Source of the DNA: an uncultured bacterium
GTDB taxonomy: Bacteria; Cyanobacteriota; Vampirovibrionia; Gastranaerophilales; Gastranaerophilaceae
DNA length: 64,000 bases
Direction of reading: 5' to 3'
Assembly: GCA_949294395.1 (NCBI GenBank)
Contig: CASFGU010000029.1
Coordinates: 23,408 to 87,407, forward strand
The notes below the pieces were generated by a model. It saw only the letters and a program-made list of their open reading frames with translations, ran no database searches and had not been told where the DNA came from. Of this stretch, positions 16,000 through 25,413 are shown in pieces; the first letter of the stretch is position 1, and each line of letters begins with the position of its first letter. The position numbers and the translations under genes are program-made.

Positions 16000-16872
16000 C
16001 TAGTCCTTAGTTTCGGTAACCACATCTTTTAACACCAGAATTGTGCCGTCCACATTTATCTGATTATCTTTTATAACAGCTTCTTCCACCTGCATGTCAG
16101 CGTCTTTGTTTTCAAGAATTTTCAGGGTGAAGTTCAGCGGGTTCAGGTAATTTATTGCGTAAGCCGCGCTGCTTAAGTCCATTGCAAAGTAATCATTTAT
16201 CAATTTTGTGTGTGAAAAAATGATTTTCCCGTTGTGAACGTTTATATCAGCAGTCAATACAACATCTTTTTTCGTATTAACAAACGGGAAGGCTACCTGC
16301 ACAACATACATAAATTTGTTATCTCTGATTTTTACATGTGATGTTGTTATTTTAAACAGATTAAAGCTTCCGCCGATTGAGTTTAATTCATCTATCAAAG
16401 CATTATAGCCTGCGGCTTTCATTGTGTTGTTTAAATCGTTTTCCGTAACCGATGCGGCAAATGCCATACCGAAATCTTCTTTAAATGTTGCGGTGTTATT
16501 TTTAGAATCCACAACTATATAATTATAGTCGCAAAGGGTTTTGAGCTTTAAGTAAGAAAGGTAGACGTCATCTGTGATAATGTTTTTCCCTGTGATTTCC
16601 AGCCCTTTGAACCTGCCGGCTTTCAAATCAGGAACGCTGAATGAGTCTACTTTAACATTAAAACTGCCCTTAGCTTCTTTTTTTATCTGGCTTTTAATTA
16701 TAGACTGGGCGGCTTTTTCAGCGAGGAAGTTTGTACCTGTTGCATTACTGAGTGCTCTTGCAAAGCCGTTTGACAGTTCAGGGTTTGACGGACACTGAAA
16801 AGTAAGACAGCCGGCAAATGTTATATTTGCGCTAAACAGTAGAATTCCCAATGCTAACATTAATTTTTTCAT
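16000..16872 (-). CDS. DUF2993 (LmeA-like) exported lipid-binding protein
   Basis: 290 residues. A clear signal peptide MKKLMLALGILLFSANITFA, then CLTFQCPSNPELS. The body alternates beta strands typical of DUF2993, a TULIP-like lipid-binding fold found across cyanobacteria and actinobacteria: VKVDSFSVPDLKAGRFKGLEI and repeated stretches with ITADINVHNGK-like strands. It overlaps truB by four bases and precedes the GerMN gene. Probably periplasmic; lipid binding is inferred from the family. Confidence 0.75.
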   Translation of the reverse strand: MKKLMLALGILLFSANITFAGCLTFQCPSNPELSNGFARALSNATGTNFLAEKAAQSIIKSQIKKEAKGSFNVKVDSFSVPDLKAGRFKGLEITGKNIITDDVYLSYLKLKTLCDYNYIVVDSKNNTATFKEDFGMAFAASVTENDLNNTMKAAGYNALIDELNSIGGSFNLFKITTSHVKIRDNKFMYVVQVAFPFVNTKKDVVLTADINVHNGKIIFSHTKLINDYFAMDLSSAAYAINYLNPLNFTLKILENKDADMQVEEAVIKDNQINVDGTILVLKDVVTETKD

Positions 16873-17741
16873 ACAGTACCAAACACCTTCTTTGCTGAGA
16901 TTTTATCACAATCAGCAGTACCGATTGCACTTATGCTATTATTATAAGCTAAAATTAAAAAATCAACACATTCAAATGTTTTATTTTTAATAAACTGTCC
17001 GTGCAGAATTCTGGTATGTTCATCTTCAGTAAGTTCTATTACAGGATAATCCAGCACCTCAAGCGGATTTATTAAGTTTACACTGACATCTAAACCCTCG
17101 AGCCGGACGCTGTTTTCTATTGTGAAATTACCGGCTTTTGTTCGGATTAAACCTGTTAAATGAGCGCCGCAGCCGAGAATTTTCCCTAAATCATAAGCTA
17201 TTGAACGTATATAGGTGCCTTTTGAGCATGAAACAAGAATTTGTGCGGTTTGGTTTTCTTTATCAAAATCCTTAAGTTCAATCCGGCGTATAGTGACTTT
17301 TCTCAGCTGAACCTGAACTTGCTCGCCTTTTCTTGCATATTCGTAAAGCTTTTTGCCCTTAACTTTTATGGCTGAATAAATCGGCGGCAGCTGTGATATT
17401 TCGCCTTCAAAATATTTCAGCGCCTTCTTAACTTCATCGGCTGTAACTTTTTTGTCAAAAGTTTCGGTTACATCGCCTTCTATATCGTAAGTTGAGGTAT
17501 TTGAGCCAAATTGCACCGTTGCAAGATATTCTTTATCGTCTTTTAGGTATTCAATAAGTCTTGCAGCCTTTCCTATTGCAACCGGCAGAACCCCTTCCGC
17601 AAACGGATCTAATGTTCCGCTGTGGCCTATTTGTCTAATTCCAGTAAGTTTACGCAGCCTTGCAACAACATCGTGCGATGTAAGACCTGCAGGTTTATTG
17701 ATATTTATAAATCCGAACGGTTGCTTGCAATTCTCAGGCAA
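16869..17741 (-). CDS. truB: tRNA pseudouridine-55 synthase
   Basis: 290 residues. Makes pseudouridine 55 in the T loop of tRNAs. Motifs: ININKPAGLTSHDVV at the start, GHSGTLDPFAEGVLP (catalytic Asp), KEYLATVQFGSNTSTYD, QLPPIYSAIKVKGKKLYEYAR, and CSKGTYIRSIAYDLG. A C-terminal extension is PUA-like. It follows rbfA by two bases, the common rbfA-truB pair, and overlaps the DUF2993 gene. Confidence 0.96.
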   Translation of the reverse strand: MPENCKQPFGFININKPAGLTSHDVVARLRKLTGIRQIGHSGTLDPFAEGVLPVAIGKAARLIEYLKDDKEYLATVQFGSNTSTYDIEGDVTETFDKKVTADEVKKALKYFEGEISQLPPIYSAIKVKGKKLYEYARKGEQVQVQLRKVTIRRIELKDFDKENQTAQILVSCSKGTYIRSIAYDLGKILGCGAHLTGLIRTKAGNFTIENSVRLEGLDVSVNLINPLEVLDYPVIELTEDEHTRILHGQFIKNKTFECVDFLILAYNNSISAIGTADCDKISAKKVFGTV

Positions 17742-17743
17742 TC

Positions 17744-18088
17744 CTATATTTCCCCTTTTGAAATTTTATCGATGATTTCGCTTACTTTAGAACCTTTTTC
17801 AAGCGAATCGCTGTAGACAAATTTTAATTCCGGTGTTAATCTCAATCGTATTCTCTGACCGACTTCGTATCTGATTTTTCCGGTACTGCGTTCGATTACA
17901 TCTTTTGATTTTTCTATTTGTTCCTCTGAACCGAGTACACTATAGATTACTTTTGCAAAAGAGTTGTCGTGAGAAACTTCTACATCAATTATTGATACAA
18001 CCCCTTCAAGCCCTCTGATTTCTTTTCTTAAGATTTCAGAGATGTCACGCATTAATTCTTTTCGTACACGTTCGTTTCTGAGTGTCAT
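17744..18088 (-). CDS. rbfA: Ribosome-binding factor A
   Basis: 114 residues. A KH-type 30S assembly factor. Begins MTLRNERVRKELMRDISEIL, then VSIIDVEVSHDNSFAKVIYSV and IRYEVGQRIRLRLTPELKFVYSDSLEKG, all family hallmarks. Precedes truB directly. In most genomes infB lies just upstream of rbfA; here a small HTH gene and an oppositely oriented pilin gene separate them. AAAAGGAG lies upstream of the ATG. Confidence 0.96.
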   Translation of the reverse strand: MTLRNERVRKELMRDISEILRKEIRGLEGVVSIIDVEVSHDNSFAKVIYSVLGSEEQIEKSKDVIERSTGKIRYEVGQRIRLRLTPELKFVYSDSLEKGSKVSEIIDKISKGEI

Positions 18089-18142
18089 AATTTTCTCCTT
18101 TTAAAAGGATTGTAGCATAAAAAGATTATAAATGAATATAAC

Positions 18143-18367
18143 CTACTGTCCTAGACGAATTTCGTCAAAATCAATATAAATCCTGTAGCCGAGAATTTTG
18201 CAGATTAATTTCATTTCAGTGTAGCGCAGAGATTCGCTCTTTAATTTGTGGGAAATCAGGCTTTGAGAGTAATGTTTGCCGGAAAGTTCCGTCATTTGTC
18301 TGGCTAATTCAGTCATGGTCATACGTTTTGAAAATAGCATTATTCTTACTTCTTCCCGTGTGTTCAT
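18143..18367 (-). CDS. Small helix-turn-helix DNA-binding protein
   Basis: 74 residues, nearly all one HTH unit: EEVRIMLFSKRMTMTELARQMTELSG, then YSQSLISHKLKSESLRYTEMKLICKILGYRI. This matches small Cro/C1-type proteins found in mobile elements and near secreted-protein genes. It faces away from a pilin gene; the shared 111-bp region carries three ATATTCAT copies over and just after the pilin promoter, so it is a good candidate to control the pilin and itself. Inference from layout. Confidence 0.8.
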   Translation of the reverse strand: MNTREEVRIMLFSKRMTMTELARQMTELSGKHYSQSLISHKLKSESLRYTEMKLICKILGYRIYIDFDEIRLGQ

Positions 18368-18388
18368 AGATATTATTATACAATTCTA

Positions 18389-18452
18389 TTGACTAACTAT
18401 GAAAAATATTGTATATTCATGAATAATATTCATATTTATTAAAAATATTCAT
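18389..18452 (+). promoter_or_regulatory. Pilin promoter with three ATATTCAT operator-like boxes
   Basis: TTGACT at 18389-18394, 17-base spacer, TATATT at 18412-18417. ATATTCAT occurs at 18413-18420, 18426-18433 and 18445-18452; the middle copy is part of the palindrome ATGAATAATATTCAT at 18419-18433. The boxes overlap the -10 and the start point, as expected for a repressor site, probably of the divergent HTH protein. Confidence 0.6.
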
Positions 18453-18478
18453 ATAATTTTTATACAAAGGAGCATATC

Positions 18479-19201
18479 ATGAGAAAAGCTTTTACGTTGG
18501 CTGAAGTTTTAATAACGCTTGGAATTATCGGGGTAGTGGCAGCAATGACCCTGCCGGCTATAATTCAAAAACAACAGAAGCTTGTTGCTGCAAAACGCTT
18601 ATCGCAGACATACAGCCAGATTTATTATGCAATTAATATGTCTCAGTCAAAATTTGGTGATATGAAGAATTGGTCTGTTGGTGATAATTACGGTACGTCT
18701 TTTGATCCTGAAAATCCTGATACTTCCGCAAATGAAAGTATTATGATAAAAGATTTTGCCGAAACTTATCTAAAACCATACCTCAAATATACCGGCAGTC
18801 CTGATATTAAAACATTGAAAGATGCAGGTTATAATGTCTACCAATCAAAAGATGGACGTGTGTATATGAATGAAAATACTACTTATTATATTATTGAACT
18901 GGTGAACGGGGTAACTCTTTTTATCGGGTACAATCAAGGAACAACTATATTTACTCTTCCTGTTATTTTTGTTGATATAAACGGAAAGACCAAACCTAAT
19001 ATTCTCGGAAGGGATTTTTTCTTATTTAGTTTAGATGCAGTCAGTACAATGAAAGTACTTCCATACGGTCAAACGCTTGACCGTACTACTCTTCTGGAAA
19101 GATGTGCAAAACATAACGACGGGAATGTTTATGATAATTTTGCCTGTACAGCCTTAATTATGAGTGACGGATGGGAAATTAAAAAAGACTATCCATGGTA
19201 G
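18479..19201 (+). CDS. Type IV pilin-like / pseudopilin protein
   Basis: 240 residues. Very short prepilin leader MRKA followed by FTLAEVLITLGIIGVVAAMTLP, the conserved hydrophobic assembly helix with Glu at position 5. The residue before the Phe is Ala, not the usual Gly. The globular part has Cys-containing loops and ends SDGWEIKKDYPW. Cleavage by a prepilin peptidase and assembly into a pilus or type II-like pseudopilus are expected. The gene lies opposite to, and between, infB and rbfA, behind its own promoter, so it looks inserted into a formerly continuous operon. Convergent with infB (30 bases). Confidence 0.88.
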   Translation: MRKAFTLAEVLITLGIIGVVAAMTLPAIIQKQQKLVAAKRLSQTYSQIYYAINMSQSKFGDMKNWSVGDNYGTSFDPENPDTSANESIMIKDFAETYLKPYLKYTGSPDIKTLKDAGYNVYQSKDGRVYMNENTTYYIIELVNGVTLFIGYNQGTTIFTLPVIFVDINGKTKPNILGRDFFLFSLDAVSTMKVLPYGQTLDRTTLLERCAKHNDGNVYDNFACTALIMSDGWEIKKDYPW

Positions 19202-19231
19202 GTCTGCACAAATTTACAACTCTTTTGACCT

Positions 19232-21757
19232 TTACAGGCTGTCGCGTTCCACTTCTTCGGTTGTTGAAACTTCTATTATATCGCCGACTTCAATGTCGTT
19301 CCATTTACTGAATGATATACCGCATTCAAACCCTTGCGCAACTTCTTTTACATCATCTTTGAAACGTTTAAGCTGGTCTATCGCGCCTTTGAAAATTTCT
19401 TCGCCGTTACGCAGAAGTCTTGCGGCCTTGCTTCTGACTATTTTGCCTTCTGTTACGTAGCAGCCCGCAATTTTTGTAGTCTTACCGATTGTAAATACCT
19501 GACGAACTTCGGCTTTCCCGAGTTCAACCTCTTTAATTTCCGGCTGGAGAAGCGAGAGCATTGTTTTTTCCATATCCTCAAGTATTTGATAGATGATGTC
19601 ATAAGTTTTTATGGTAACGCCTTCTCTTTCTGCAGCGGCTGCAGCTTTGTTGTCGGTTTTTACTGTAAACCCTAAAATCAGTGCTCCAGAGGCTGAGGCT
19701 AGCATTACGTCGGCTTCTGAAATATCACCGACCCCTACGTGAATAATTTTTGTTGTAATTTCTTTGGATTCAAGCTGGGCAATTGCCTGTGATACCGCTT
19801 CTGCAGAACCGTGAGTGTTTGCTTTTATGATTAAGTTCAACTGAGGAATATCTTCATCCCCCGCAACAGCTTCACGTCTGATATGTGCCGGAAGCATTGC
19901 TTCTAATCGTTTGTCGCGTTCTTTTTCACGTCGTTTTTCAACGATTGCTTTCATTTCTTTTTCGTTTTTAACAACTTCAAACCTGTCGCCTGCCTGCGGT
20001 ACTTCTGTTAACCCTAAGATTTCAACAGGAGTAGAAGGTTCAGCTTTTTGAATTTTTTCACCGCTGTCGGATAAAAGTGCGCGCACTCTGCCGCATGCTG
20101 TTCCGACAACCACGCAGTTACCGATTCTTAAAGTTCCATTTTGAACAAGTAATGTTGCAACAGGACCTTTACCCTTGTCTAAGTTTGCTTCAATAACAAC
20201 GCCTGATGCTTCTGCTTTCGGGTTGGCTTTTAAATCCTGAACTTCTGCAACAAGAAGAATATATTCTAACAGTTCATCAATACCGGTGCCCTGCAGCGCT
20301 GAAACTTTTACTGTAATTGTATCTCCGCCCCATTCTTCCGGCACAAGTCCGTGTTCTGTAAGCTGCTGGAGAATTTTATCAGGATTTGCTCCGGGTTTAT
20401 CAATTTTGTTTACCGCAACGATAATAGGCACTTCCGCAGCTTTTGCATGGTTAATTGCTTCAATTGTCTGCGGCATTATACCGTCATCTGCAGCAACAAC
20501 AAGAATTGCAATATCTGTAGCTTTTGCCCCGCGTGCTCTCATTTCCGTAAACGCTTCGTGCCCCGGGGTGTCTACAAATACGATTTTCTTTTCTTTATTG
20601 TTGTCTAAATAAACTGTGTATGCACCGATTGACTGTGTAATTCCGCCGACTTCGGTTGCGACAATTTTATGTTTTGAGGCGCGGATGCTGTCGAGTAACG
20701 TTGTTTTACCGTGGTCTACGTGTCCCATAATACTAACAACCGGCGCCCTCTTTTTAAGTAACTTTTTATCAACTTCTGTAAGAGCTTTCTTTTCCTGTTC
20801 TTTTTCAAGTTCTTCTTCTATATATGCGTCTAAATCCTCGTCAAGCACTTCCAGATTGTATTCCGCGCAAATCTTTTTGATTACATCAACATCTATAAGC
20901 TGGTTAACTGTTGCCATAATGCCGTTCATCATAAGGAACTTGACTATTTCAGCCGGTGTTTTCTGAATTTTTTCTGAAAGTTCGGAAATTGTCATAGCAT
21001 GGTTTACAACGATTGACGTTACTTCTTTGACTTCTTCATCTTTGTGAACTTTCTTTTTATGTTTTTGCGCTGCGGCTTTTTCTAAGGAAATTCTTTCCTG
21101 TTCTTCTTTTTTGTTAAACTCTTTATCCTTGCGTCTGCTGTCGGAGCGTCTTTTGCCAGAACCTTTATTTTCATAGATTTCCTGAGGAATTATGCGGCGC
21201 TGTATAGGTTGTTTTGTGCCGTCTGTTTTTTCAGGACGCTTTGCAGGTGTATTTTTCCCGTCCTGTCCTTCTTTTTGCGGAAACGGTTTTTTCCCGCGTT
21301 CACCCTCAGGTTTTGCACCTCTTGGAGGAAATTTTTTCTCACCGTCTTTTTTGTAAGGCTGCCTTGATGGTGTTTGTGTCTGAGTTTCTCCCGGCTGCGG
21401 ACGCGGTGCACGTCTGACAATTTCAAGGCGGCTCTGCGGTTTCACGATTTCTATTTTTGGACGTTTAATTTCTGTTTCTTCTGTTGATTTTTTTGCTTCA
21501 GCTTCTTTAGTTTTTTCCTGTTCTTTTTTTTCTTCCTGAATTTTTGCTTTTTTTACAACAAAAGCTTTAGGCTTTTTGACTTCTTTTACGGAACCCGCAT
21601 TAATAAAGTCTTTCAACCGTCTTACCTGATCAACTGTAAGGGTGCTGGAATGAGTTTTTCCTGTTATAGAAATCTGCGCGAGCTTTTCTATTACTTCTTT
21701 GCTTGTTAATTTTAATTCTTTAGCCAGTTCATTTATTCTTATTGTATCAAAACTCAT
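19232..21757 (-). CDS. infB: Translation initiation factor IF-2
   Basis: 841 residues. The GTPase that joins initiator tRNA and the 50S subunit. N-terminal IF2_N module ([21 protein letters not shown]), a long Lys/Glu/Pro-rich linker (~70-260), a second IF2_N ([21 protein letters not shown]), then G domain motifs [20 protein letters not shown] and NKIDK, followed by domains II-IV. The start overlaps ylxR by 11 bases. rbfA would be expected just downstream but is ~1.1 kb away beyond a pilin gene. Confidence 0.97.
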   Translation of the reverse strand: MSFDTIRINELAKELKLTSKEVIEKLAQISITGKTHSSTLTVDQVRRLKDFINAGSVKEVKKPKAFVVKKAKIQEEKKEQEKTKEAEAKKSTEETEIKRPKIEIVKPQSRLEIVRRAPRPQPGETQTQTPSRQPYKKDGEKKFPPRGAKPEGERGKKPFPQKEGQDGKNTPAKRPEKTDGTKQPIQRRIIPQEIYENKGSGKRRSDSRRKDKEFNKKEEQERISLEKAAAQKHKKKVHKDEEVKEVTSIVVNHAMTISELSEKIQKTPAEIVKFLMMNGIMATVNQLIDVDVIKKICAEYNLEVLDEDLDAYIEEELEKEQEKKALTEVDKKLLKKRAPVVSIMGHVDHGKTTLLDSIRASKHKIVATEVGGITQSIGAYTVYLDNNKEKKIVFVDTPGHEAFTEMRARGAKATDIAILVVAADDGIMPQTIEAINHAKAAEVPIIVAVNKIDKPGANPDKILQQLTEHGLVPEEWGGDTITVKVSALQGTGIDELLEYILLVAEVQDLKANPKAEASGVVIEANLDKGKGPVATLLVQNGTLRIGNCVVVGTACGRVRALLSDSGEKIQKAEPSTPVEILGLTEVPQAGDRFEVVKNEKEMKAIVEKRREKERDKRLEAMLPAHIRREAVAGDEDIPQLNLIIKANTHGSAEAVSQAIAQLESKEITTKIIHVGVGDISEADVMLASASGALILGFTVKTDNKAAAAAEREGVTIKTYDIIYQILEDMEKTMLSLLQPEIKEVELGKAEVRQVFTIGKTTKIAGCYVTEGKIVRSKAARLLRNGEEIFKGAIDQLKRFKDDVKEVAQGFECGISFSKWNDIEVGDIIEVSTTEEVERDSL

Positions 21758-21992
21758 TTAGTAATTTCCCTTTCAACTCCTGCGGTATTGGAGTTTTTAG
21801 TGCTTTTTGCAATTTATTTTTTTTGAATGCCGCTTCTATACACGAATTATTATAACAGAGATATGCAGATCTGCCAAATATTTTTGAATCCCCGTTAATA
21901 ACAAGGTTTTTGTGCGGGTTTTGTCTGGTGATTTTTATTAATTCATCTCTGTTTTTTATTTTTCCGCAGCCCGCACATTTTCTTTCAACCAT
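21747..21992 (-). CDS. ylxR: YlxR/RnpM-family RNA-binding protein
   Basis: 81 residues. Begins MVERKCAGCGKIKNRDELIKI (family motif R-x-C-x-x-C), then GRSAYLCYNNSCIEAAFKKNKL and KTPIPQEL. The family (DUF448) binds RNA and in Bacillus affects RNase P. It lies directly before infB as in most bacteria, but the usual nusA upstream is replaced by prfA, nine bases away. Probably co-transcribed with infB. Confidence 0.92.
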   Translation of the reverse strand: MVERKCAGCGKIKNRDELIKITRQNPHKNLVINGDSKIFGRSAYLCYNNSCIEAAFKKNKLQKALKTPIPQELKGKLLNEF

Positions 21993-22001
21993 TATTAATC
22001 C

Positions 22002-23084
22002 TTAATTTACTTCAGCCAGTTTTTCAAGTTTTAATTTCTGGTCATATTCCATCAGAAGCTTGATAAGTTCGTCAAGTTCGCCGTCAATCACTGTCCACAC
22101 GTTCAGGTTATGGTTAATTCTGTGGTCGGTCAGTCTTCCCTGAGGAAAATTGTAAGTCCTGATTCGTTCGCTTCTGTCGCCGGTGCCTACCTGAGAGCGT
22201 CTTAAATCAGTGATTTCTTTCATCTGTTTTTGAACTTCCATATCATAAAGTTTGGCTTTTAAGATTTGGAGAGCACGTTCTTTGTTTTGGAGCTGGGAGC
22301 GTTCTTCCGTACAGAAAATCATAATTCCGGTAGGTTTGTGGAACACTCTGGCTGCTGTTTCAACCTTGTTAACATTCTGACCTCCGGCGCCGCCCGAGCG
22401 TGCTGTTGTGATTTCAATATCGTTCATGTTAAGTTCGACTTCAACGTCGTCAACCTCTGGCATAACGGCAACGGTTGCGGTTGATGTGTGAACTCTTCCC
22501 TGCGATTCTGTTGCAGGAACTCTTTGAACTCTGTGGACACCTGATTCGTATTTCAATCTTGAATAAACCGCATCGCCTTTTATTGAAATAATAATTTCAG
22601 ATACACCGCCGGCTTCGCATTCGGTTTTGCTCAAAACCTGTGTTTGCCAGCCCTGTTTATCAGCGTAGCGCATATACATTCTTGCAAGATCGCCGGCAAA
22701 AATGTTTGCCTCGTCGCCTCCTGCACCGCCGCGGATTTCAAGCATAATGTCCTTGTCGTCCATAGGGTCGCGCGGTAACAGTAATATTTTCATCTGTTCC
22801 TCATATTGAGGAATTTTTGCTTCATTTTCTTCAATTTCGGCTTTAATAAGGGCTTTCATCTCGTCATCATTTTCGGAATGCAGCATTTCCTTGGCTTCTG
22901 CTATTGCGTCGGTTGCTTTTTTCCAGTCGTAGTAGAGATGAACGGTTTCCTCCATTGATTTTCTCTGTTTGGATAAATCTCTAAACCTGTTGTAGTCCTG
23001 AATTACAGCAGGGTCAGAGAGCGTTTCTCCAAGCTCTTTATATTTCTTTTCTATTTGTAATATTTTGTCTAGCATATCTTTCAT
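22002..23084 (-). CDS. prfA: Peptide chain release factor 1
   Basis: 360 residues. Reads UAA and UAG and hydrolyses the peptidyl-tRNA. The GGQ loop is in [18 protein letters not shown]; the stop-codon reading motif is PAT in [16 protein letters not shown], placing it with RF1 rather than RF2 (SPF). Length is normal. The start at 23084 (MKDMLDKI) is preceded by GGGGT; the second Met is possible. Leads the prfA-ylxR-infB transcript. The prmC methyltransferase is not adjacent. Confidence 0.96.
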   Translation of the reverse strand: MKDMLDKILQIEKKYKELGETLSDPAVIQDYNRFRDLSKQRKSMEETVHLYYDWKKATDAIAEAKEMLHSENDDEMKALIKAEIEENEAKIPQYEEQMKILLLPRDPMDDKDIMLEIRGGAGGDEANIFAGDLARMYMRYADKQGWQTQVLSKTECEAGGVSEIIISIKGDAVYSRLKYESGVHRVQRVPATESQGRVHTSTATVAVMPEVDDVEVELNMNDIEITTARSGGAGGQNVNKVETAARVFHKPTGIMIFCTEERSQLQNKERALQILKAKLYDMEVQKQMKEITDLRRSQVGTGDRSERIRTYNFPQGRLTDHRINHNLNVWTVIDGELDELIKLLMEYDQKLKLEKLAEVN

Positions 23085-23278
23085 ACCCCGATTATAACAG
23101 GAACAAAATTTTTTTCAAATTATTAACGCGTTTCTCTGATGACAACTATGCAGCTGTGCTCTGAACGGGAGGCATAGTTAAGGCTCTTGAACTCATCCGG
23201 AAAGCCGATTACTGATTTTATTTTTTATGCTTTAATTTATAATTATTTATTAGATTATAGTAAAGGAGAGAAAAATTT

Positions 23279-24349
23279 ATGCTGGAATACTTTTTAGGTT
23301 CATATATAGTAACAATAGCGGGGCTTGTCGGAGCGTATTTGTGGGGTGAACATGTTCATCAGGGCACAGGGCTTACGTGTGTATTTATTGCGATTGTGCT
23401 TGGTATTCTTGAGGTAAGCTTATCGTTTGACAATGCCGTGGTTAACGCCATGAAGCTTGAAAAGATGTCGCACAAATGGCGTCACAGATTTTTAACCTGG
23501 GGTATTATAATTGCTGTTTTCGGTATGAGGTTTGTGTTCCCTATACTGGTTGTTTCTATTTTTGCAAAACTTGGAATGCTTGAGGTTGCAAAGATTGCGC
23601 TTACAAATGCCGATAAATACGCCCATTATCTCCATCAAACCCACGCTCCGATTGTTACATTCGGCGGAATGTTCCTGATTATGCTTTTTCTCAACTACTT
23701 TTTCAATCACGAAAAAGATGTTCACTGGATTAGATGTATTGAAGCTCCGCTTGCACATTTTGACCATATAAAAGGCATTGAAATTATTATTTCTCTCGGT
23801 ATGCTTCTGGCAACCCAGAATTTTGTACCTGCAGAACAGAAGGTTCATGTTATGATTGCAGGGATAAGCGGTATTATTACATATCTTGCGATTGACGGGT
23901 TTACCCATTATCTGGAAAAGCATGAAGAAATGCGTGCCGCAAAATGTGTTACCGGTGCTGCCGGATGTACGGGGCTCATAAGTTTTATATATCTGGAACT
24001 TATTGATGCGTCATTCTCTCTTGACGGGGTTTTAGGCGCGTTTGCTCTGAGTAAAGATATTATAATTATTTCAATAGGGCTTGCAATAGGTGCAATGTTT
24101 GTCAGGTCTTTAACAATTATGCTTGTTGAAAAGAAAACCCTCAAGCAGTTTCTCTATCTTGAACACGGTGCACACTGGGCAATAGGGGCGCTTGCCTGCC
24201 TGATGCTGGTGTCAACAGTTAAAGAAATTCCGGAGGTTGTAACAGGCGGTATAGGACTCGGCTTTATTGTTTGTGCTTTTATATCTTCAATTCTCCACAA
24301 CAAAAAGCTTGAAAGATGTCTTGCCGACGAAGGAAAGGAAAATGCTTAA
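23279..24349 (+). CDS. TerC/DUF475-family integral membrane protein
   Basis: 356 residues with about nine hydrophobic segments. Two TerC-like motifs with membrane-embedded Asp/Glu: LEVSLSFDNAVVNAMKL (~49-65) and IDASFSLDGVLGAFALSKD (~239-257). Related proteins (TerC, Alx, MeeF/MeeY) export manganese or other metals to metallate secreted enzymes; the DUF475 branch is less studied. Strong AAAGGAGAG upstream of the ATG. The stop overlaps the glycosyltransferase start by eight bases, so the two are co-expressed. Confidence 0.85.
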   Translation: MLEYFLGSYIVTIAGLVGAYLWGEHVHQGTGLTCVFIAIVLGILEVSLSFDNAVVNAMKLEKMSHKWRHRFLTWGIIIAVFGMRFVFPILVVSIFAKLGMLEVAKIALTNADKYAHYLHQTHAPIVTFGGMFLIMLFLNYFFNHEKDVHWIRCIEAPLAHFDHIKGIEIIISLGMLLATQNFVPAEQKVHVMIAGISGIITYLAIDGFTHYLEKHEEMRAAKCVTGAAGCTGLISFIYLELIDASFSLDGVLGAFALSKDIIIISIGLAIGAMFVRSLTIMLVEKKTLKQFLYLEHGAHWAIGALACLMLVSTVKEIPEVVTGGIGLGFIVCAFISSILHNKKLERCLADEGKENA

Positions 24350-25283
24350 AAATCCGCTTGTAAGCTTTATTGTTACATCGTACAATTATGAAAATTTTAT
24401 CGGGAAAACTCTCGAAAGTATTAAAAATCAGACCTATAGAGAATTTGAAATAATTGTCGTGGATGATTGTTCTTCTGATAATTCGGTTAGTGTTGTTGAA
24501 CGGTTTATTGCAGAAAATCAGGATTTGCGTATAACTCTGATAAAACATAACGAAAACAAAGGTCAGCTTGCTGCGTTTAAAACAGGATTGCAAACCGCAC
24601 AGGGTGTTTTTGTTAGTTTTATAGATTCGGATGATTTAATTTTAAAGGATTTTGCAAAAGCACATATAAAAGTTCATCTAGCAGTAAGTGTTGCGTTTAC
24701 CTCGGCGCAGATTGTGGAAATTGATGAGAACGATGCTGTTCATACGGCCTGTTCTCCGGCTTCGCCTGGAATATCTGCCGGATTTGAGGCAAAGACGCTT
24801 CCGGAACTTTTAAATATTGATGTAGAAAAGGTGGAGTATAAAATTCTTGATACGAAATCCGCGCCCTTTGGCGGCTGGTTCTGGTCTCCAAACAGTTCTG
24901 CAATGTACCGGAAATCGGCGCTGGAATTTCTTCTTGAGTATGATAATACTGATAAGTGGCGGATTTGTCCTGATAAGTTCCTTTTTAATTTTGCAAACTT
25001 AATCGGAGGCTCTGCCATAATTCGGGCTCCTTTATGCGCTTACCGCCGTCACAGCGGAAATGCAGGCAGCTGTAATTATATTACGGGAAACAAAAAGTAC
25101 AACAACGATACTGCAACAGCCGTAAATTTACGCAATAACTTCAAAATCAGACCGGAAGCCGTAAGATTTATTCTTCAAAAGCATAAATTTTTTGAAGAAA
25201 AATTCGGTAAAAAAAACACCGTCAAATTTCTTTTAACGGTGCTTCTGTCATATTATTATTTATTGAAACAGTTTTTATCCTGA
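24342..25283 (+). CDS. Family 2 glycosyltransferase
   Basis: 313 residues. N-terminal GT-A domain: LVSFIVTSYNYENFIGKTLESI, EIIVVDDCSSDNSV (first Asp pair) and VFVSFIDSDDLI (DxD-type metal site). Later GGWFWSPNSSAMYRKSALEFL and a C-terminal hydrophobic stretch (FLLTVLLSYYYLLKQF) that may touch the membrane. Transfers a sugar from a nucleotide donor to a surface glycan, acceptor unknown. ATG 24342 chosen for homology; it overlaps the DUF475 gene. Followed by a palindromic repeat that may end transcription. Confidence 0.85.
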   Translation: MLKNPLVSFIVTSYNYENFIGKTLESIKNQTYREFEIIVVDDCSSDNSVSVVERFIAENQDLRITLIKHNENKGQLAAFKTGLQTAQGVFVSFIDSDDLILKDFAKAHIKVHLAVSVAFTSAQIVEIDENDAVHTACSPASPGISAGFEAKTLPELLNIDVEKVEYKILDTKSAPFGGWFWSPNSSAMYRKSALEFLLEYDNTDKWRICPDKFLFNFANLIGGSAIIRAPLCAYRRHSGNAGSCNYITGNKKYNNDTATAVNLRNNFKIRPEAVRFILQKHKFFEEKFGKKNTVKFLLTVLLSYYYLLKQFLS

Positions 25284-25290
25284 CGGGCTG

Positions 25291-25334
25291 AAAACCCTTC
25301 GCCGCTCACGCGCCACCTCCCTTAAAAGGGAGGT
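25291..25334. repeat. Palindromic intergenic repeat (ACCTCCCTT-AAGGGAGGT family)
   Basis: Pattern AACCCTTCGCCG ... GCGCCACCTCCC, then TTAAAAGGGAGGT. The last part is a perfect stem able to act as a terminator between the convergent genes 24342 and 25414. Related copies are at 45252-45292, 45341-45385 and 49997-50040. Confidence 0.7.
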
Positions 25335-25413
25335 AAAAATCTAACCGTAGAAGAAACTATAAAATCCCATCTACAGTTGTTAGCCTGTGCCTTTTGCGCA
25401 CCGGTCTATTCAA

